Origin: Sindora glabra
Lineage: Eukaryota; Streptophyta; Magnoliopsida; Fabales; Fabaceae
Length of the DNA: 64,000 nucleotides
NCBI GenBank assembly: GCA_020226215.1
Contig: CM035227.1
Location: 27,159,866-27,223,865, forward strand
Direction of reading: 5' to 3'
Shown here: positions 38,201-49,648 of the stretch, piece after piece
Position numbering within the stretch: position 1 is the stretch's first letter
Layout of the letters: every line of letters starts with the position of its first letter
The notes under the pieces: generated by a model
What the model was told of the DNA's origin: nothing
The model's database searches: none
Seen by the model: the letters and a program-made list of their open reading frames with translations, nothing else
Position numbers and translations under genes: made by a program

Positions 38201-39392
38201 GTGAAGAGAGAGGTTTAGCTTGACCAATACCATAAACGAATGTTTTAGAACCATTAGCCAATGTAATTGAAGGAAGGGATTTAGCAGTGCAATCAAGATG
38301 GGTAAAAAGAAATTGATTACCAGATATGTGATCAGAAGCCCCTGAGTCAAGAATCTAGCGATCATGAAATGCAGAATGAGATAAGCAAGCAATAGAATTA
38401 CCTGTGTTTACAAGTGATGCAAAATGTGTTTGTTCCTATTTGGACGCCTTGTATTGAAGAAATTGTTCTTTCAAGAATTCTTGATATTCTGGATCAGAAA
38501 AGAGAGAAGATTGATCAATTGATTCAGAACCAGATTAAACTACATTGGTAGAATTAGATTGAACAATATTGGCAGATCGAGGAGGTCGACCATGTAAAGC
38601 AAAGCATTTATCTCGGGTATGTCCTGGCTTATGATAATAAGTGCATTGAGGTTGATTGCCCCGACCACCACCATTACGTCCTCCTCGATTATTACGTCCA
38701 CCACCTCATCCCTTTCCATGATCACTAACGTGTGTCACCAAGGTAGAGTTTTCAATAGTATTAGGAGTGGTCGAAGTGGGTAATTGTAACAAACGGTTGA
38801 TTAACACTTCTGTTGTAGGAACTTCTGCATTGCCCAATGTCTGCTGACGGAAGGTGTCAAGGTCGGAATTTAAACCAGCAAGAATAAAAATCATAAGAAA
38901 CTTATCTTGTTGTTTCTCCTGCTCTTTAATGTCAACAGTGATAGGCAAAAGTTTCTTGTATTGGGTTATTACTATTTTGGCAATTGTAACATAAGAAAAT
39001 AGATCTGATTCTTGTTTTAAATCCTTCAATCTGGTCACAACTTCATACAATTGTTGAATATCATTAGAGTAGAGATTCTTTGCTTGCTCCCAAAAGGTGT
39101 AGCACGTGTCATATGGTTAAAAAATAGACAGCAAATTAGGATCAACAGATTGCTACAGTATTGCACATAATTGTGCATCGATCATGCTCCATTCATGTTG
39201 TTTATCAGCAGGAACATCTTCAATTTTTGTTGTCAAGTATTTAGAATAACCTTGCCCTTTAAACCATAATGAAACAGAAGTACTTCATGAGGAATAGTTG
39301 GAGCCATTCAGTTTTGTAGAAGTAATTATTGGAGTGCCAGAAAATGCAGAGGAAAAGATACTGCTAAAATTATTAACTTTAGAAGTAGACAT
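35244..39392 (-). pseudogene. gag-pol of copia element 1, broken by stops
   Basis: Single copia polyprotein order: gag, zinc knuckle, integrase, reverse transcriptase, RNase H. The gag ATG is at 39392 (MSTSKVNNFSS). In-frame stops follow in gag at the SNYSS, DAQLCAIL and DPNLLSIF positions. The zinc knuckle near 38625-38660 reads C-TY-Y-HKPG-H-TRDK-C, so its second Cys has become Tyr. The integrase His-Cys motif (RLGHLS, 37.9 kb) is seen; its catalytic residues appear around HSDNARE and GVAERKN (37.5-37.6 kb). Reverse transcriptase (36.07-36.73 kb) keeps KARLVVKGYTQ and LIVYVDDIVITG. RNase H (35.24-35.98 kb) keeps SSAEAEYQ and ADMLTKSL. Several stops and frame changes separate these blocks, so it cannot be made as one working protein. 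Mobilisation in trans by a related element is conceivable because the ends are intact. Confidence 0.9.
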
Positions 39393-39963
39393 GATGGAGG
39401 GTAAAAGAGAAAAGAAAGCCACTTATTAAGAAGGGTAAAAAGAGAGGTGGAGAAAGGGTGCTAGGTGCTGTCTAGTTCTGTTTCCATCTCTGTTCTGTTC
39501 CTTTTTTTCTCTTTTTTTTTGGCTTGTAATTGATAAAGAAAAGGGGAATATGGTGACTGGGTTGGTAAAATAAGAACACAGATAAAATCAGGAAGAGGCT
39601 GCGATCAGCTTGTGGTGGCGTGTAGCGCACGCACGTTTGGGATGGTGGCGCGTTGATGACACGCGCTGCTGGTGGTGGCCGAAAATTCGCCAATGAACCT
39701 AGTTCTAGTGGTGGTTTTGAAAAAAATTGAAGTGCTGCTTCGTGAATCGAAGCAATTAGATCTGGGTGCTGTGATGATTTGTTCGGGCTAGAAAATGTTT
39801 TTGTGCAGGGAAAATTTTGGTGGTCTGGAGGATGGGTTTGGGTTAAAAAGGAGGGAAAAAATATTTTGGTGGTTTGAAAGTGCTGGAAATATATTTGTGA
39901 TCAGTGACTCAGTATAGGAGAAAAAGAATTAGAATGCAGAAGCAGAGTCCCTCAATGTGAGGG

Positions 39964-39974
39964 CTTTGATACCA
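39964..39974 (-). other. tRNA primer binding site of copia element 1
   Basis: TGGTATCAAAG on the minus strand, immediately after the 5' LTR. It matches the usual initiator tRNA-Met site (TGGTATCAGAGC) with one change. This helps fix the LTR boundary. Confidence 0.85.
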
Positions 39975-40177
39975 ACTTGAAATTGTTGGAATGAATGGCT
40001 TGAGAAAATTATCTTAGCCTTGATTCTTTATATAGCAAAATTACAATCAATACATTTTAATGTTAGAGAATAAAATCCCTAGAATTATGTCTAAACATTT
40101 CCTTATTTATTTTGATTACAAAGTAATTACAGCATAGTTAACTAATACATATCAATCACATTTATTACTATTTAACA
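39975..40177 (-). repeat. 5' LTR of copia element 1
   Basis: Same length as its partner. It ends next to the primer site and starts next to the GTGGT target duplication. Confidence 0.9.
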
Positions 40178-40182
40178 GTGGT

Positions 40183-42555
40183 TATAAAATTTCTTTAATT
40201 ATATACTGAGTTCTGTTAGAATTTATTGCTAATATCGGCTGCTTGAATTTCAAAGAGTTTGTATTCATTGTATGCTTGCTTCATAGTATTCAGTGTTTTA
40301 TGATGCTGAAGCACGTTAGTCTTAGCGTTTATAATGGTATAAAACTTTGCATAAACAGTCAGAAAATATATGAATTGGGGCATTCGAATTGGCTCTCATT
40401 CTATGAATATCTTCGCAAGTTTAGAGCGAATAAGATATTATGATTTTGACAAATCCATTAGAAAAACAATCTGAGTGTGGAAACGCTATTGGTGGAATGT
40501 ACGCATCTGGAAAAAACACATTAATAGACCATAAAATGTTTCCATGTTATTAACAGTAACCACAGCACTTTTTTTTGGGGGGGGGGGGTGAAGTTTAAAA
40601 AAATGATAGAATTTCATTAATTGAATCAGACAGAATCTGCAGGACGTACACAGTTAAATGATTTAGATCTTAAAATGGATTCAAAGGACCGATTGCGAGT
40701 AGAAAACTGAATCCAAGCGTCATATAGAGAGGAATCCACATTAAATATTATTACCCTTTGCAACATTGCACCATGTAAAATCTTCTAATGAACAGAGGTC
40801 TTCACAAATGTGGCTTTGATATGACTTCTGTGGTTTGAAGGGGGTTAAGGTATCGCCAGAATCGAAGTCAAACGCCGAGTGGAAGGTGGAGTTGGGCAAT
40901 ATTTAGCCTGATGCACTAACAGTATCAATTCCTGTATAGAGGGAGTGTATTGAGGTACAAGTAACATTTGAATGGTTGAGGGTTTTGGGTTTCCCCACAA
41001 AATGGGGCGCAGAAGTTATGCCACTTGTAGGAGCTAACGTGCATTAATTCCCTTCTACATCTTTTTGTTGGGCAAAGGGAGATCAACAACTACGCAACTT
41101 CGATTGTTTTACTTTTCACGCCGGCTCGTACGTCGAGCAGAGGCTGGCTGCTGCGGTGCACAATATATAATCTATGTGGGCAGCACAAAATTCCCTTTGA
41201 GGATATTATATTTTTATATTAGATCAAGATTATAAAAAAATATATTTAAAAATGTGTGGAGAATACTTTTAACGCAATTTTTTGCTGAAATATTCCTACG
41301 AGAAGAGGTGGAAATCTCGTATTTTCATGAGATAGGAATGTTGATATTAAAATAAAAAAATAAAATTATTCTCACATTTATTTATTTTTATTTATCATTT
41401 TATCAAATAATTTTTAATTTAAATTAAAAAACAATTAACACTTTATTTTTAGAATATTTTTTATTATTAAGAATACAATAATATTAATTTTTTAACTATA
41501 ATTTTTTTATTGTTATTCCTAATATTTGGAATATTATTTTAATATAATTATATATATATATATATGATTTTTTCATTAAAAAATAATACAATAGGCTTGG
41601 AGTTTCTTTAAAAAAAGGCATATTTATATATAAAAATATAAAATAATAATATTTTTATATTAAAATATTATAATATAAAATTGAATACTAGTATGAAATA
41701 TAATAAAAATAGTCTAATTTTGAAAATTTATAATTTTATAAAAAGAGAAATACAAGTATATTTAATATTATGATAATAATTTAAATAAATTATAATCACT
41801 TTATTTTGAAAATTAATCTAATAATAATACTAATAATTATAATAATAAAGTATAAAATATTAAAATATAATAAAGTATAACATATAAAAATATAATACAT
41901 TAAATTAAATATTAAAATATAATAAAATATAAAAAAAATTATTTTAATAAATTTTTACATTTTAAATATTGAAATTTAATTTATTAGGTGTTAAAATTTT
42001 ATTATTATTTATATAATTTTAAATAAAAATATAATTTACTATACTATATTTTACGATAAAAAATTTGATAAGAGTATTTTTAAAATAATCTCAAGATCGT
42101 CAATAATATCAAATGTGAACTAAACATAATAATATAACATATTTAGGTATTTAACAAAATATCCTCAAGAAAATTTATAGTAAAACAAATATAATAATAT
42201 TACGTTTCCATCAATTAAATTTCTAATAATCACATTTTCAAGAATATATACTTTTTTGATAATGTAAGATTTCACGAATTAAACTTCATCTAATATCTTA
42301 TTAATTCCTCGACTTAGGTTAGCTGCTAAGGATGATTATCATTTATTATGTTTAAATTCTATTGTTAGTAATCTCAACAGACTTAAACAATTTGTAAATA
42401 ATATTATAAATCTTCAAAGAGACGGCAGGTCTGTCTCGATTTAAAGTGTAATATACTACATTACTTTAAAATTCTATCCTAAAAAAACACATATCGATAT
42501 TATATTTAATAGACCTGCACCAAGGCACCAATTGGAAGATAACAATGTGCATAAG

Positions 42556-42607
<52 letters not shown>

Positions 42608-42821
42608 GCCTTACAGAAAAATAAAAATAAATGAAGATAATGTGTTTCAAATATGTTTCAAAAAACATAGTCATTCTCCCTCAGTTACAGTAGCGTACAG
42701 ATACAACATGCATCCGATATAATAAACTGGTCATCTCCAGCTAAAAGCCACAGTTGCTATCAACCCATTGAGCCTCACCATTTTATGACATTCTCAAATC
42801 AGTGTGTACGGTGAAGTACTA
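40183..42821. other. Region between copia element 1 and the chitinase; no gene seen
   Basis: 40183-40450 may hold the displaced remainder of the PICKLE 3'UTR. 40568-40580 is a T/G homopolymer junction. 40600-41170 is more balanced in composition but I recognise no gene; its reverse strand ends in an ATTAATGAAATTC-like stretch that could be an old LINE tail. 41200-42300 is extremely AT-rich. Confidence 0.4.
42556..42602 (+). repeat. (AT)n microsatellite
   Basis: About 45 bp of uninterrupted AT dinucleotides downstream (on the gene strand) of the chitinase. Likely length-variable. A short frame of alternating Tyr/Ile here is an artefact. Confidence 0.95.
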
Positions 42822-44117
42822 TCAGTATCCCCACGCATTTGAAGCTGAAAGCAATAAATCAATAACAGTAAACATCGGTTATGTAAAATAAATAAAAAAA
42901 TTTAACCTTTTAAACTATAGTTGTATATATAATTTTTTCTATAAAAATATTAAAGGCCCAGCTTCATGTGGTGTACCTTCTCTTGAGATGGCCCAGTCCT
43001 TATCCATCCCAAGGGCCCAAAAGAAATACCCGCGCAAACCCAGTGACTTGGCATACAGGACCTTCCTTCTTATGGACCAAACATCATCATAACTGATCCA
43101 AGAACTCCCCGCATAAGAATAATACGCCACACCGGGCCCATCATACACAACAGTAGCATAATTTTGCTCGTTAAACTTCAATATCTCATCATAATCCATA
43201 GTTCCATTGGTATCAGTGGCCGGCCCAACAGCTATGGCCCCAGGCCCATTAACTCCCGGATCCTGGAGCTTCCAGGCCTGACCGTACAACGGCAAGCCCA
43301 TAACCAGCTTTTCGGGCGGCACACCCGCTCTGATCCACGACTCGATCCCAAAGTGAGTGCTGAAACTACTATTGTAATCATAAAGCACTGCATTAAAACC
43401 AGTGACATTCTTCCATGTACCATGATAATCATAGCACATTGGATTGACCCAATCTAAATATTTCCGAATTGCTTCGGTTGGAAATGATCTTTCTTCGGTG
43501 TCCAACGTAGTAATCTCCGATGCATAATAAACTGCAGATGTTAATAACAATCGCGGCCTTTTTTGAATCTTTGCGTCTGCGCTCAGAGCTCGACGCCATT
43601 CTTTGTATAGCAAAGCAAGATTGGCCATGTCTTGTTTAGTTTCCGGGAATTCCCAGTCTAAATCGACGCCGTCGAAGCCGTACCGACGAGCTACTTGGAT
43701 CGTGGATCTTATGAAAGCTTCGCGGGATTTCTCGGTGCTTGCCATGATTGCGAAGACGGTTTTGTTGTTACCGGCGCCTCCGATGGATAGCAGAGTCTTT
43801 ACCGGCGGGCGGCGGGATCGAAGGCCGGAAATGAAGTTTGGTATGCTTGTTTGGTGTTCTTCGGAGACGTTGAGGGTGAAGAAATGTGGGTCGGGTTGGA
43901 GGAATGCGTAGTAAATGTGGGTGAAGTAGTTGGTTTCGGTGGAGGATGCTGTGAATTCCGGCGACGAAAACCAATATGCAGCTCTGACTCCTGCATTTGG
44001 TGAGAATCGTCTTGGGGAGTAATATGATGAAGAAAGTGATTCGGAAGTAGCTTGAAGAAATGTGTGGAACAACGTAATGAGAAGTAGAAGAATGGGAATG
44101 GTGTTTTGGGTGGCCAT
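42822..44117 (-). CDS. Secreted class V (GH18) chitinase
   Basis: Glycoside hydrolase family 18 enzyme, expected to cleave chitin or chito-oligosaccharides in the apoplast or vacuole as part of defence or stress responses. Two exons: 44117-42977 and 42844-42822, with a 132-bp GT-AG intron, giving 387 aa. The first 24 or so residues are a hydrophobic signal peptide (TIPILLLLITLFHTFLQA). SIGGAG is at 111-116, and the catalytic signature DGVDLDWE is at 149-156, with Glu156 as acid/base and both upstream Asp residues present. Substrate-site landmarks MCYDYHG and GLPLYGQAW follow, as does GYFFWALGMD near the C-terminus. Reading straight through the donor site would give a 392-residue product ending PHEAGPLIFL, unlike the family; splicing instead gives an end SREASNAWGY, close to the family's usual AS-x-AW ending. 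All catalytic residues are intact, so it is probably functional. It sits between two copia elements. Confidence 0.93.
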
Positions 44118-44798
44118 TTTTTTGAATTCAAAAGAGAGATGATGGAGTTAGCAGATGGAGCAGAGCTCTGTATTTAAGGGCGAATAATGAAGCGTTGGTA
44201 TTATCGAACAAGGATTTATATATTTGTATATTGCTAGCTGTTTTGATTGGAGCTTTGTGTCCAAGTTCTTGTGCAGGGCCCTTTGAACCATCCCATTCTG
44301 CAGACCGAGAGCGAGAGTTGGACCATGTCACCTCACTGAATAAATAAAAAAACATTGGAGGCCGTCTAGATTGGCATGGCTGTATGGCGAGGTCACATTA
44401 GTGGAGTTTTCTAGGTCATGAGGTTTGGCTTACTAGACGGCTTTCACCGGTTGGATATGGATTGCGACGATCCATATTAGAATACTTGCTAGTCCAAAAC
44501 GTTGATTGGGATAAATCTTGAGCTATAAACCATAGGTGAATTTACACCTAACAACGATGTTAAAAATCTAAACAAGAAAAATTTTGAAATTTTATGAATA
44601 AAATTTGAAATATGATCAGAATATATTATTCACCTGAGGTTATTTTTTAAAATACCAATAAAGATTTTTTGTAAGATAGGGCTTAACATAGTGGGTAATG
44701 ATAAATTATTGTGAGCACTTCAATGATTAAATTAATAAATTTTTTAGAAAGGATAGACGAAATTTTAAAATGTCAATATAAAGTAGGCTTGTTAAACA
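44118..44798 (-). promoter_or_regulatory. Chitinase upstream region
   Basis: On the minus strand, CCTTAAATACAGAGC near 44165-44180 offers a possible TATA-like element about 55 bp upstream of the start codon. The stretch beyond is unremarkable and ends at copia element 2. No further gene is seen. Confidence 0.4.
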
Positions 44799-45107
44799 TG
44801 TTAATAATAAAGGTACTCTTTATGAAGTAAACTGAACAAGAGAGAGTTTCTTTTCTATAGTCTCTTATTCAATGAGGAAATTGTCTTTTATTGGCTATCA
44901 CATCAACGAAATACTCAAAGAAATTGGAATAAATTGAAGGGCTAAAAACAAACTAATACCTATTTGCTTATCTCCTAAAAATCTGTGGTAGCAACGTACA
45001 AAAATTGATTCCTATTGAATAGGTTGGTTGGAACAAGCCTGAAAATTAGGTCAAATAAAACAAACTTCCAAAATTTATAAAAGCAGTAAAACATACGTGA
45101 CTTAACA
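44799..45107 (-). repeat. 3' LTR of copia element 2
   Basis: In element orientation it begins TGTTAAGTCACG and ends TTATTATTAACA. It shares long blocks with the partner LTR, such as AACAAGAGAGAGTTTCTTTT and GGTCAAATAAAACAAACTTC. Confidence 0.85.
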
Positions 45108-45216
45108 TTCCCTCTCTTAAACTGATATATGTATGTTATATCAATTTAATAAGACCTTGGTTGGAAAGAAGGCCTTTTACTATTTTGAGTTTTCCAACAT
45201 GCAGGCACCCAGTTTT

Positions 45217-48200
45217 TTATTTTTTTTTGAGCTTCTCAAATGTCTCTGTCTCGAAGGCCTTAGTAAATATATTAGCAATTTGATCTTTACTTCTACAATA
45301 AATCAAGTTAATGACTCCATCATTTATGAGTTCTCTCAAGAAATGATACTTCACATCTATATGCTTGCTTCGATCATGAAAAATGGCATTTTTTGAAAGT
45401 TTTATTGTTGAATTGTTGTCACAATAAATTGGAGTAGGTTCATCTTTCTTGAAATGCAACTCTTTAAGAATTTTCTTTAGCCAAATAGCTTGATAAGCAT
45501 AAGCTGTTGCTGCAACTAATTTAGTTTCTATGGTTGATAATGTGATGATTGGTTGCTTCTTTGATGACCATGAAATAGCTCCGGTCCCTAGCATAAATAC
45601 ATAACCAAATGTACTTTTTCAATCATCTAAGTTCCTTGCACAATCACTATATGTGAAACCATGATTTTTTCTCCCTTCTTACAGAATAATCCAAAATTCT
45701 TAGTACCTTGAAGGTACCAAAGAATCCTTTTAGCAACAAGAAGATATGTCTCCCTCGGGCGTTCCATGTGCTTGTTAATTAAATTAATAGCATACATTAT
45801 ATCTAGTCTTGTAACTATCAAATACATTAGACTTCCCACAATTTGCTTGTAAAAGATTGTTGTCCACCTCTGAACCTCCCAAAGACAACATTGCAATTCT
45901 TTATCTGGAGCCTATTTAAAACTTTTGCACACACTTCTTTTGACATATAAAAATTACAGCATCGAATTAGACTATTTCAATACCTAAAAAATAATGCATC
46001 ATTCCAAGATCTGACATTTTAAACTCAAGCATCATGGATTGCTTGAATTCTTGAGTCATGGTATTATCATTTCCAGTATAAATTAAATCATCCACATATA
46101 AGCAAACAATAATCATTTTTCTCCCATTTCCAATATTCGTAAAAAGCGTGTGCTTATATGGACATTTTTGAAAACCCTTCTTTGAAAATAAGTATTAATT
46201 CGATTATATCAAGCTCTTAGAGCTTATTTTAATCCATATAGTGCCTTCTTCAATTTATAAACTTTATGCTCATTTCCAAAATTTACATAGTTAGGGGGTT
46301 GATCAATAAATACTTGTTCTTCTAAGTCACCATGGAGGAAAGTAGATTTTATATCCAATTGAAAAATAGGCCATAAATATTGAGCAACTAAGGCAATCAT
46401 TAACCTAATTGTGTCATGTCTTGCAATAGGAGCAAAAATCTCTTTGTAGTGAACACCATACTCCTACTTGTAACCTTTTATCACCAGTCGTGTCTTATAT
46501 TTGTCAACTTCACCACTTTCATTTAGTTTTGTCTTAAAAACCTATTTTACACTAATGATTTTTTATCCTTTTGGAAGTTCTTTTAGCTCCCAAGTATTAT
46601 TTTTCTCAATAGATTCAATTTTAGCATCCATAACTTCTCGCCATTTGGACTTTTTAACAGCATCTTCAAAGGCTACAAGGTCACAATATGAAAATAGAGC
46701 AAACTGAGTTAATAGATCCTTGATAATATTGGTTACCTCAAAATCAAACATCCATGCTAGCCTTCTCCTATCACATTGAATTTGCCTTTCAACTTCAACA
46801 TTAATGGTTGGAGTAACATTTGGAACAACAACTAGAGTAATTTAGTCAACTATAGGTTACTGTATTTTTCTTTCTTCTCCTTCTCCATCAAAGCCTACTT
46901 GTATTTGTTACTCAACATTGTTTCCACTCCATGTCCAGAACCTTTCTTCATCAAAAATCATATTACAACTAATGATAATTTTCCTAGTGGTAGCATTGTA
47001 TAATTTATATGCTTTCAATTGTTCACTAACATTAAGAAATATGCAATTTTCTCCTTTATCATCAAGCTTTCCTCTTTTTTGGTTTGGGACATGTGCATAT
47101 CCAATGCAACCAAAAATTTTGAAATGGTTAACACTTGGCTTGCATCCATTCCAGCCTCCTCGAGTGTCATGTTTTTTACAAGTATGGGTTTTCTATTCAG
47201 TAAATGAATGCTCTAATTTATAGCTTTTAGCAAAAAATTTCTTAGCATTTTGCTCATCTTTAGAATTGTTCGAACCATGTTCAAGATGGTTCGATTCTTT
47301 CTTTCGCTAATGCCATTCTATTGTGGTGTGTAAGCCATTGTAAACTGCTTCTAGATTCCATGTTATCACAAAAATCTACAAATTCTGGTGAGTTGTATTC
47401 ACCTCTGTGATCACTATAAAGAACCTTTATTAGCTTGCCCATTTCTTTTTCAACATGTGCCTTGAAACTTTTGAAAGCTAATAAAGCCTCAGATTTTTCT
47501 TGCAAAAATGAACCCATGTTTTTCAACTATAATCATCAATGAACGTTACAAAGTAACATTTACCATCATTTAAGGTTGGATTAATTAGCCCACAAATGTC
47601 AAAATGAATCAGCTCCAAGACTTGTTTTGCTCTCCATGATTTTCTCGTTAAAAAACTCTCTTGATATTGTTTTCTAAGGATATAATCTTTACAAACTTAA
47701 GATGGTCTTTGGATTGATGAAATACCTTTTACCATGCTCTTTTGCTGAAGAGTTTATAGTCCTTCAAAGTTTAAATGACCATAGCAGAAATTCCATAGTC
47801 ATGCCTCATCCTTCAATTTTGTTGAAAAATTGATTTAGGAAGAGCTTTTGAGATATAGTGGGAACATCCGGTTTGATGTCATGTTGATTTGAGCAATTAA
47901 GCCTTTTTCATTGGCTTTAATATGTCAAACTCCATTTTTTATAGTAATCTCAAATCCTTTCTCCTAGAGTTATCTAGCATTAAGAAGATTAGTTTTCAAA
48001 TCAGGGATAAAGAAAACATTACCAATGTATTGGTCTGTGTTGTCTTTCATGTAGATTTTGATATTTCCTTTACCCATGACAAAAACTATGGAGTTCTCAC
48101 CAAACTTGATGGTATTTTGAAATGATTCATCCAAATCTAAAAACAATGATTGATCTCTACATATATGATTATTGCAACCTGTATCAATATACCATACATT

Positions 48201-49163
48201 TGATTGAGATTTTTCATGTACTTGAACAACCATTAACAATGTTTCTAACTCCTTATTTTTTGCAAAATTTGATTTTGCTTCCTTTTCTTTGTTGTTAGGC
48301 AGCTTAGTGTAACACTAGGAATGACAATGATCAAGTTTATGACATTTAAAGCATTCTATTTTATATTTGTCAAATTTTCAATCCTGTCCTCTACCTTTAC
48401 TTTGAAATTGATCACCATTAACTTTATTGTTTTGATCTTCCTTTCCTCTTCCTCTACCTCTAGCTTTTCCTCTAGAATTTAAGGAATGAGGAATGGTAGA
48501 AGAAACCTTCAAAGCTTGTTCCTCTGTATCCTGTTAGATAATTTTCTGCTCAAGAACCAATAAAGAGCTTTGTAACTTATCAATTATTAGTTCATCAATA
48601 TCTTTAGATTCTTTTATAGAACAAATAACAAAATTAAATTTAGGTGTCATTGATCAAAGAATTTTCTCTATAATCTTTACATTTTTCATCTTTTCACTGT
48701 GAATCCTCATCTTCTTTGCTGCTACCATTGTTCTAGATAGGTAATATGTGACTGATTCATCTATCTTCATATATAAAGTTTTGAACTTTGTTCGAAATGC
48801 TTGTAACTGCATACGCTTTACTTTTAAGTTCCTTTGATATTTCTTTTTCATGGAGTCCTAACTTTGTTTGATGGAGTCTTTGCAAAGAATTATCTCTCAG
48901 ATAGATCGATTGATGGCTTGAAAAAGATAATTCTTTGCCTTTAGGTCCTTCAATTTCAGTGCTTCCCTTTTTGCCTTTTGCACATTAAATAACACAACTT
49001 CATCTGTTGTCTCTGTTACTCTAGATTTCATATCATTCCAATACTTATTGGACCTCAAGAAGTTCTCCATTAGTATGCTCCAATAGTCATAATGACCATC
49101 GAAGTAGGGAATGACTGGTTGAATAAAAGTGTCGATTACCATTAATTTGTTATTGTTAAACAA
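45217..49163 (-). pseudogene. gag-pol of copia element 2, heavily broken
   Basis: Remnants in copia order. Gag comes first (49163-48654: PYFDGHYDYWSILMENFL, later LKTLY-MKIDESVTYYLSR). A knuckle region follows near 48300-48360, then the protease region with WYIDTGCNNHICRD (48.19 kb). Integrase shows YSDHRGEYNSPEF (47.4 kb). The reverse transcriptase start is seen in DAKIESIEKNNTWELKELPKG (46.6-46.7 kb). RNase H is at 45.2-45.6 kb with STIETKLVAATAYAYQAIWL and DQIANIFTKAFE. Many stops and frame changes separate the blocks. No working polyprotein is possible. Confidence 0.85.
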
Positions 49164-49266
49164 AAAAATAGAGCTACCTACTCACACAAACTCTTAATTT
49201 TGACTACTCATAAATTTTAAATTTCTAACCATTCTTACACTCCTTTCAACCTACCTCTGATACAAC

Positions 49267-49574
49267 TATTAATAATGAAGAAACTCTTCATGAAGAAAAC
49301 TAAACAAGAGAGAGTTTCTTTTCTACAGCCTTTTATTCAATAAGGAAATTGCCTTTTATAGGCTATTACATCAATGGAATACTTAAAGAAATAGGAATAA
49401 GTTGAATAGTTAAAAATAAATTGATTCCTATCTACCTATCTCCTAAAGATCTATGGCAGTAATGTATAAAAATTGACTCCTATTGAATAGTTCAGTTGGA
49501 ACAAACTTGAAGACTAGGTCAAATAAAACAAACTTCCAAATTTATAAAAGCAGTAAAACACATGTGGCTTAACA
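49267..49574 (-). repeat. 5' LTR of copia element 2
   Basis: Lies next to the primer site at 49255-49265. It ends at GTGGCTTAACA. Confidence 0.85.
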
Positions 49575-49576
49575 AA

Positions 49577-49648
49577 ATAGGTAAGGATTTGTTCATAATA
49601 GATCAAATTGTGATAGGTAAGGATTTGTTCATAATAGATCAATTCGTA
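49577..49648 (+). repeat. 36-bp tandem duplication beside copia element 2
   Basis: ATAGGTAAGGATTTGTTCAT occurs at 49577 and again at 49613, continuing through AATAGATCAA in both. The two copies abut and are essentially identical. Confidence 0.85.

Larger units (their letters stand above)
35034..40177 (-). mobile_element. Ty1/copia LTR retrotransposon, 5.1 kb, complete ends, coding decayed
   Basis: The element has two 203-bp LTRs (35034-35236, 39975-40177), a primer site next to the right LTR, a polypurine tract next to the left LTR, and gag-pol remnants in copia order between them, all on the minus strand. The 5-bp target duplication GTGGT is exact (35029-35033, 40178-40182), so this is a single undisturbed insertion. 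The LTRs differ at about 15 of 203 positions by my count (about 93% identity), so it is neither brand new nor ancient. It lies just beyond the PICKLE stop codon, in antisense orientation to that gene. A related solo LTR is probably present in PICKLE intron 3. Confidence 0.93.
44799..49574 (-). mobile_element. Older Ty1/copia retrotransposon, 4.8 kb, decayed
   Basis: LTRs of about 308 bp lie at 44799-45107 and 49267-49574, with decayed copia gag-pol between them on the minus strand. The polypurine tract (AAGAGAGGGAA, 45108-45118) and primer site (TTGTATCAGAG, 49255-49265, one change from the tRNA-Met site) sit where expected. Flanking AAACA and AAATA are a plausible 5-bp target duplication with one change. 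By eye the LTRs differ at roughly 45 positions (about 85% identity), so it is clearly older than the element at 35-40 kb. LTR length and sequence also differ, so the two are not the same family. Confidence 0.9.

Noticed and set aside
42474..42674. Open frame with a run of alternating Tyr and Ile (also one at 53424-53639)
   Set aside because: Both are translations of TA dinucleotide microsatellites.
42939..42976. C-terminal extension of the chitinase reading frame to a stop at 42939
   Set aside because: It starts with a consensus splice donor and encodes a tail unlike the family. The spliced alternative restores the family-typical end.
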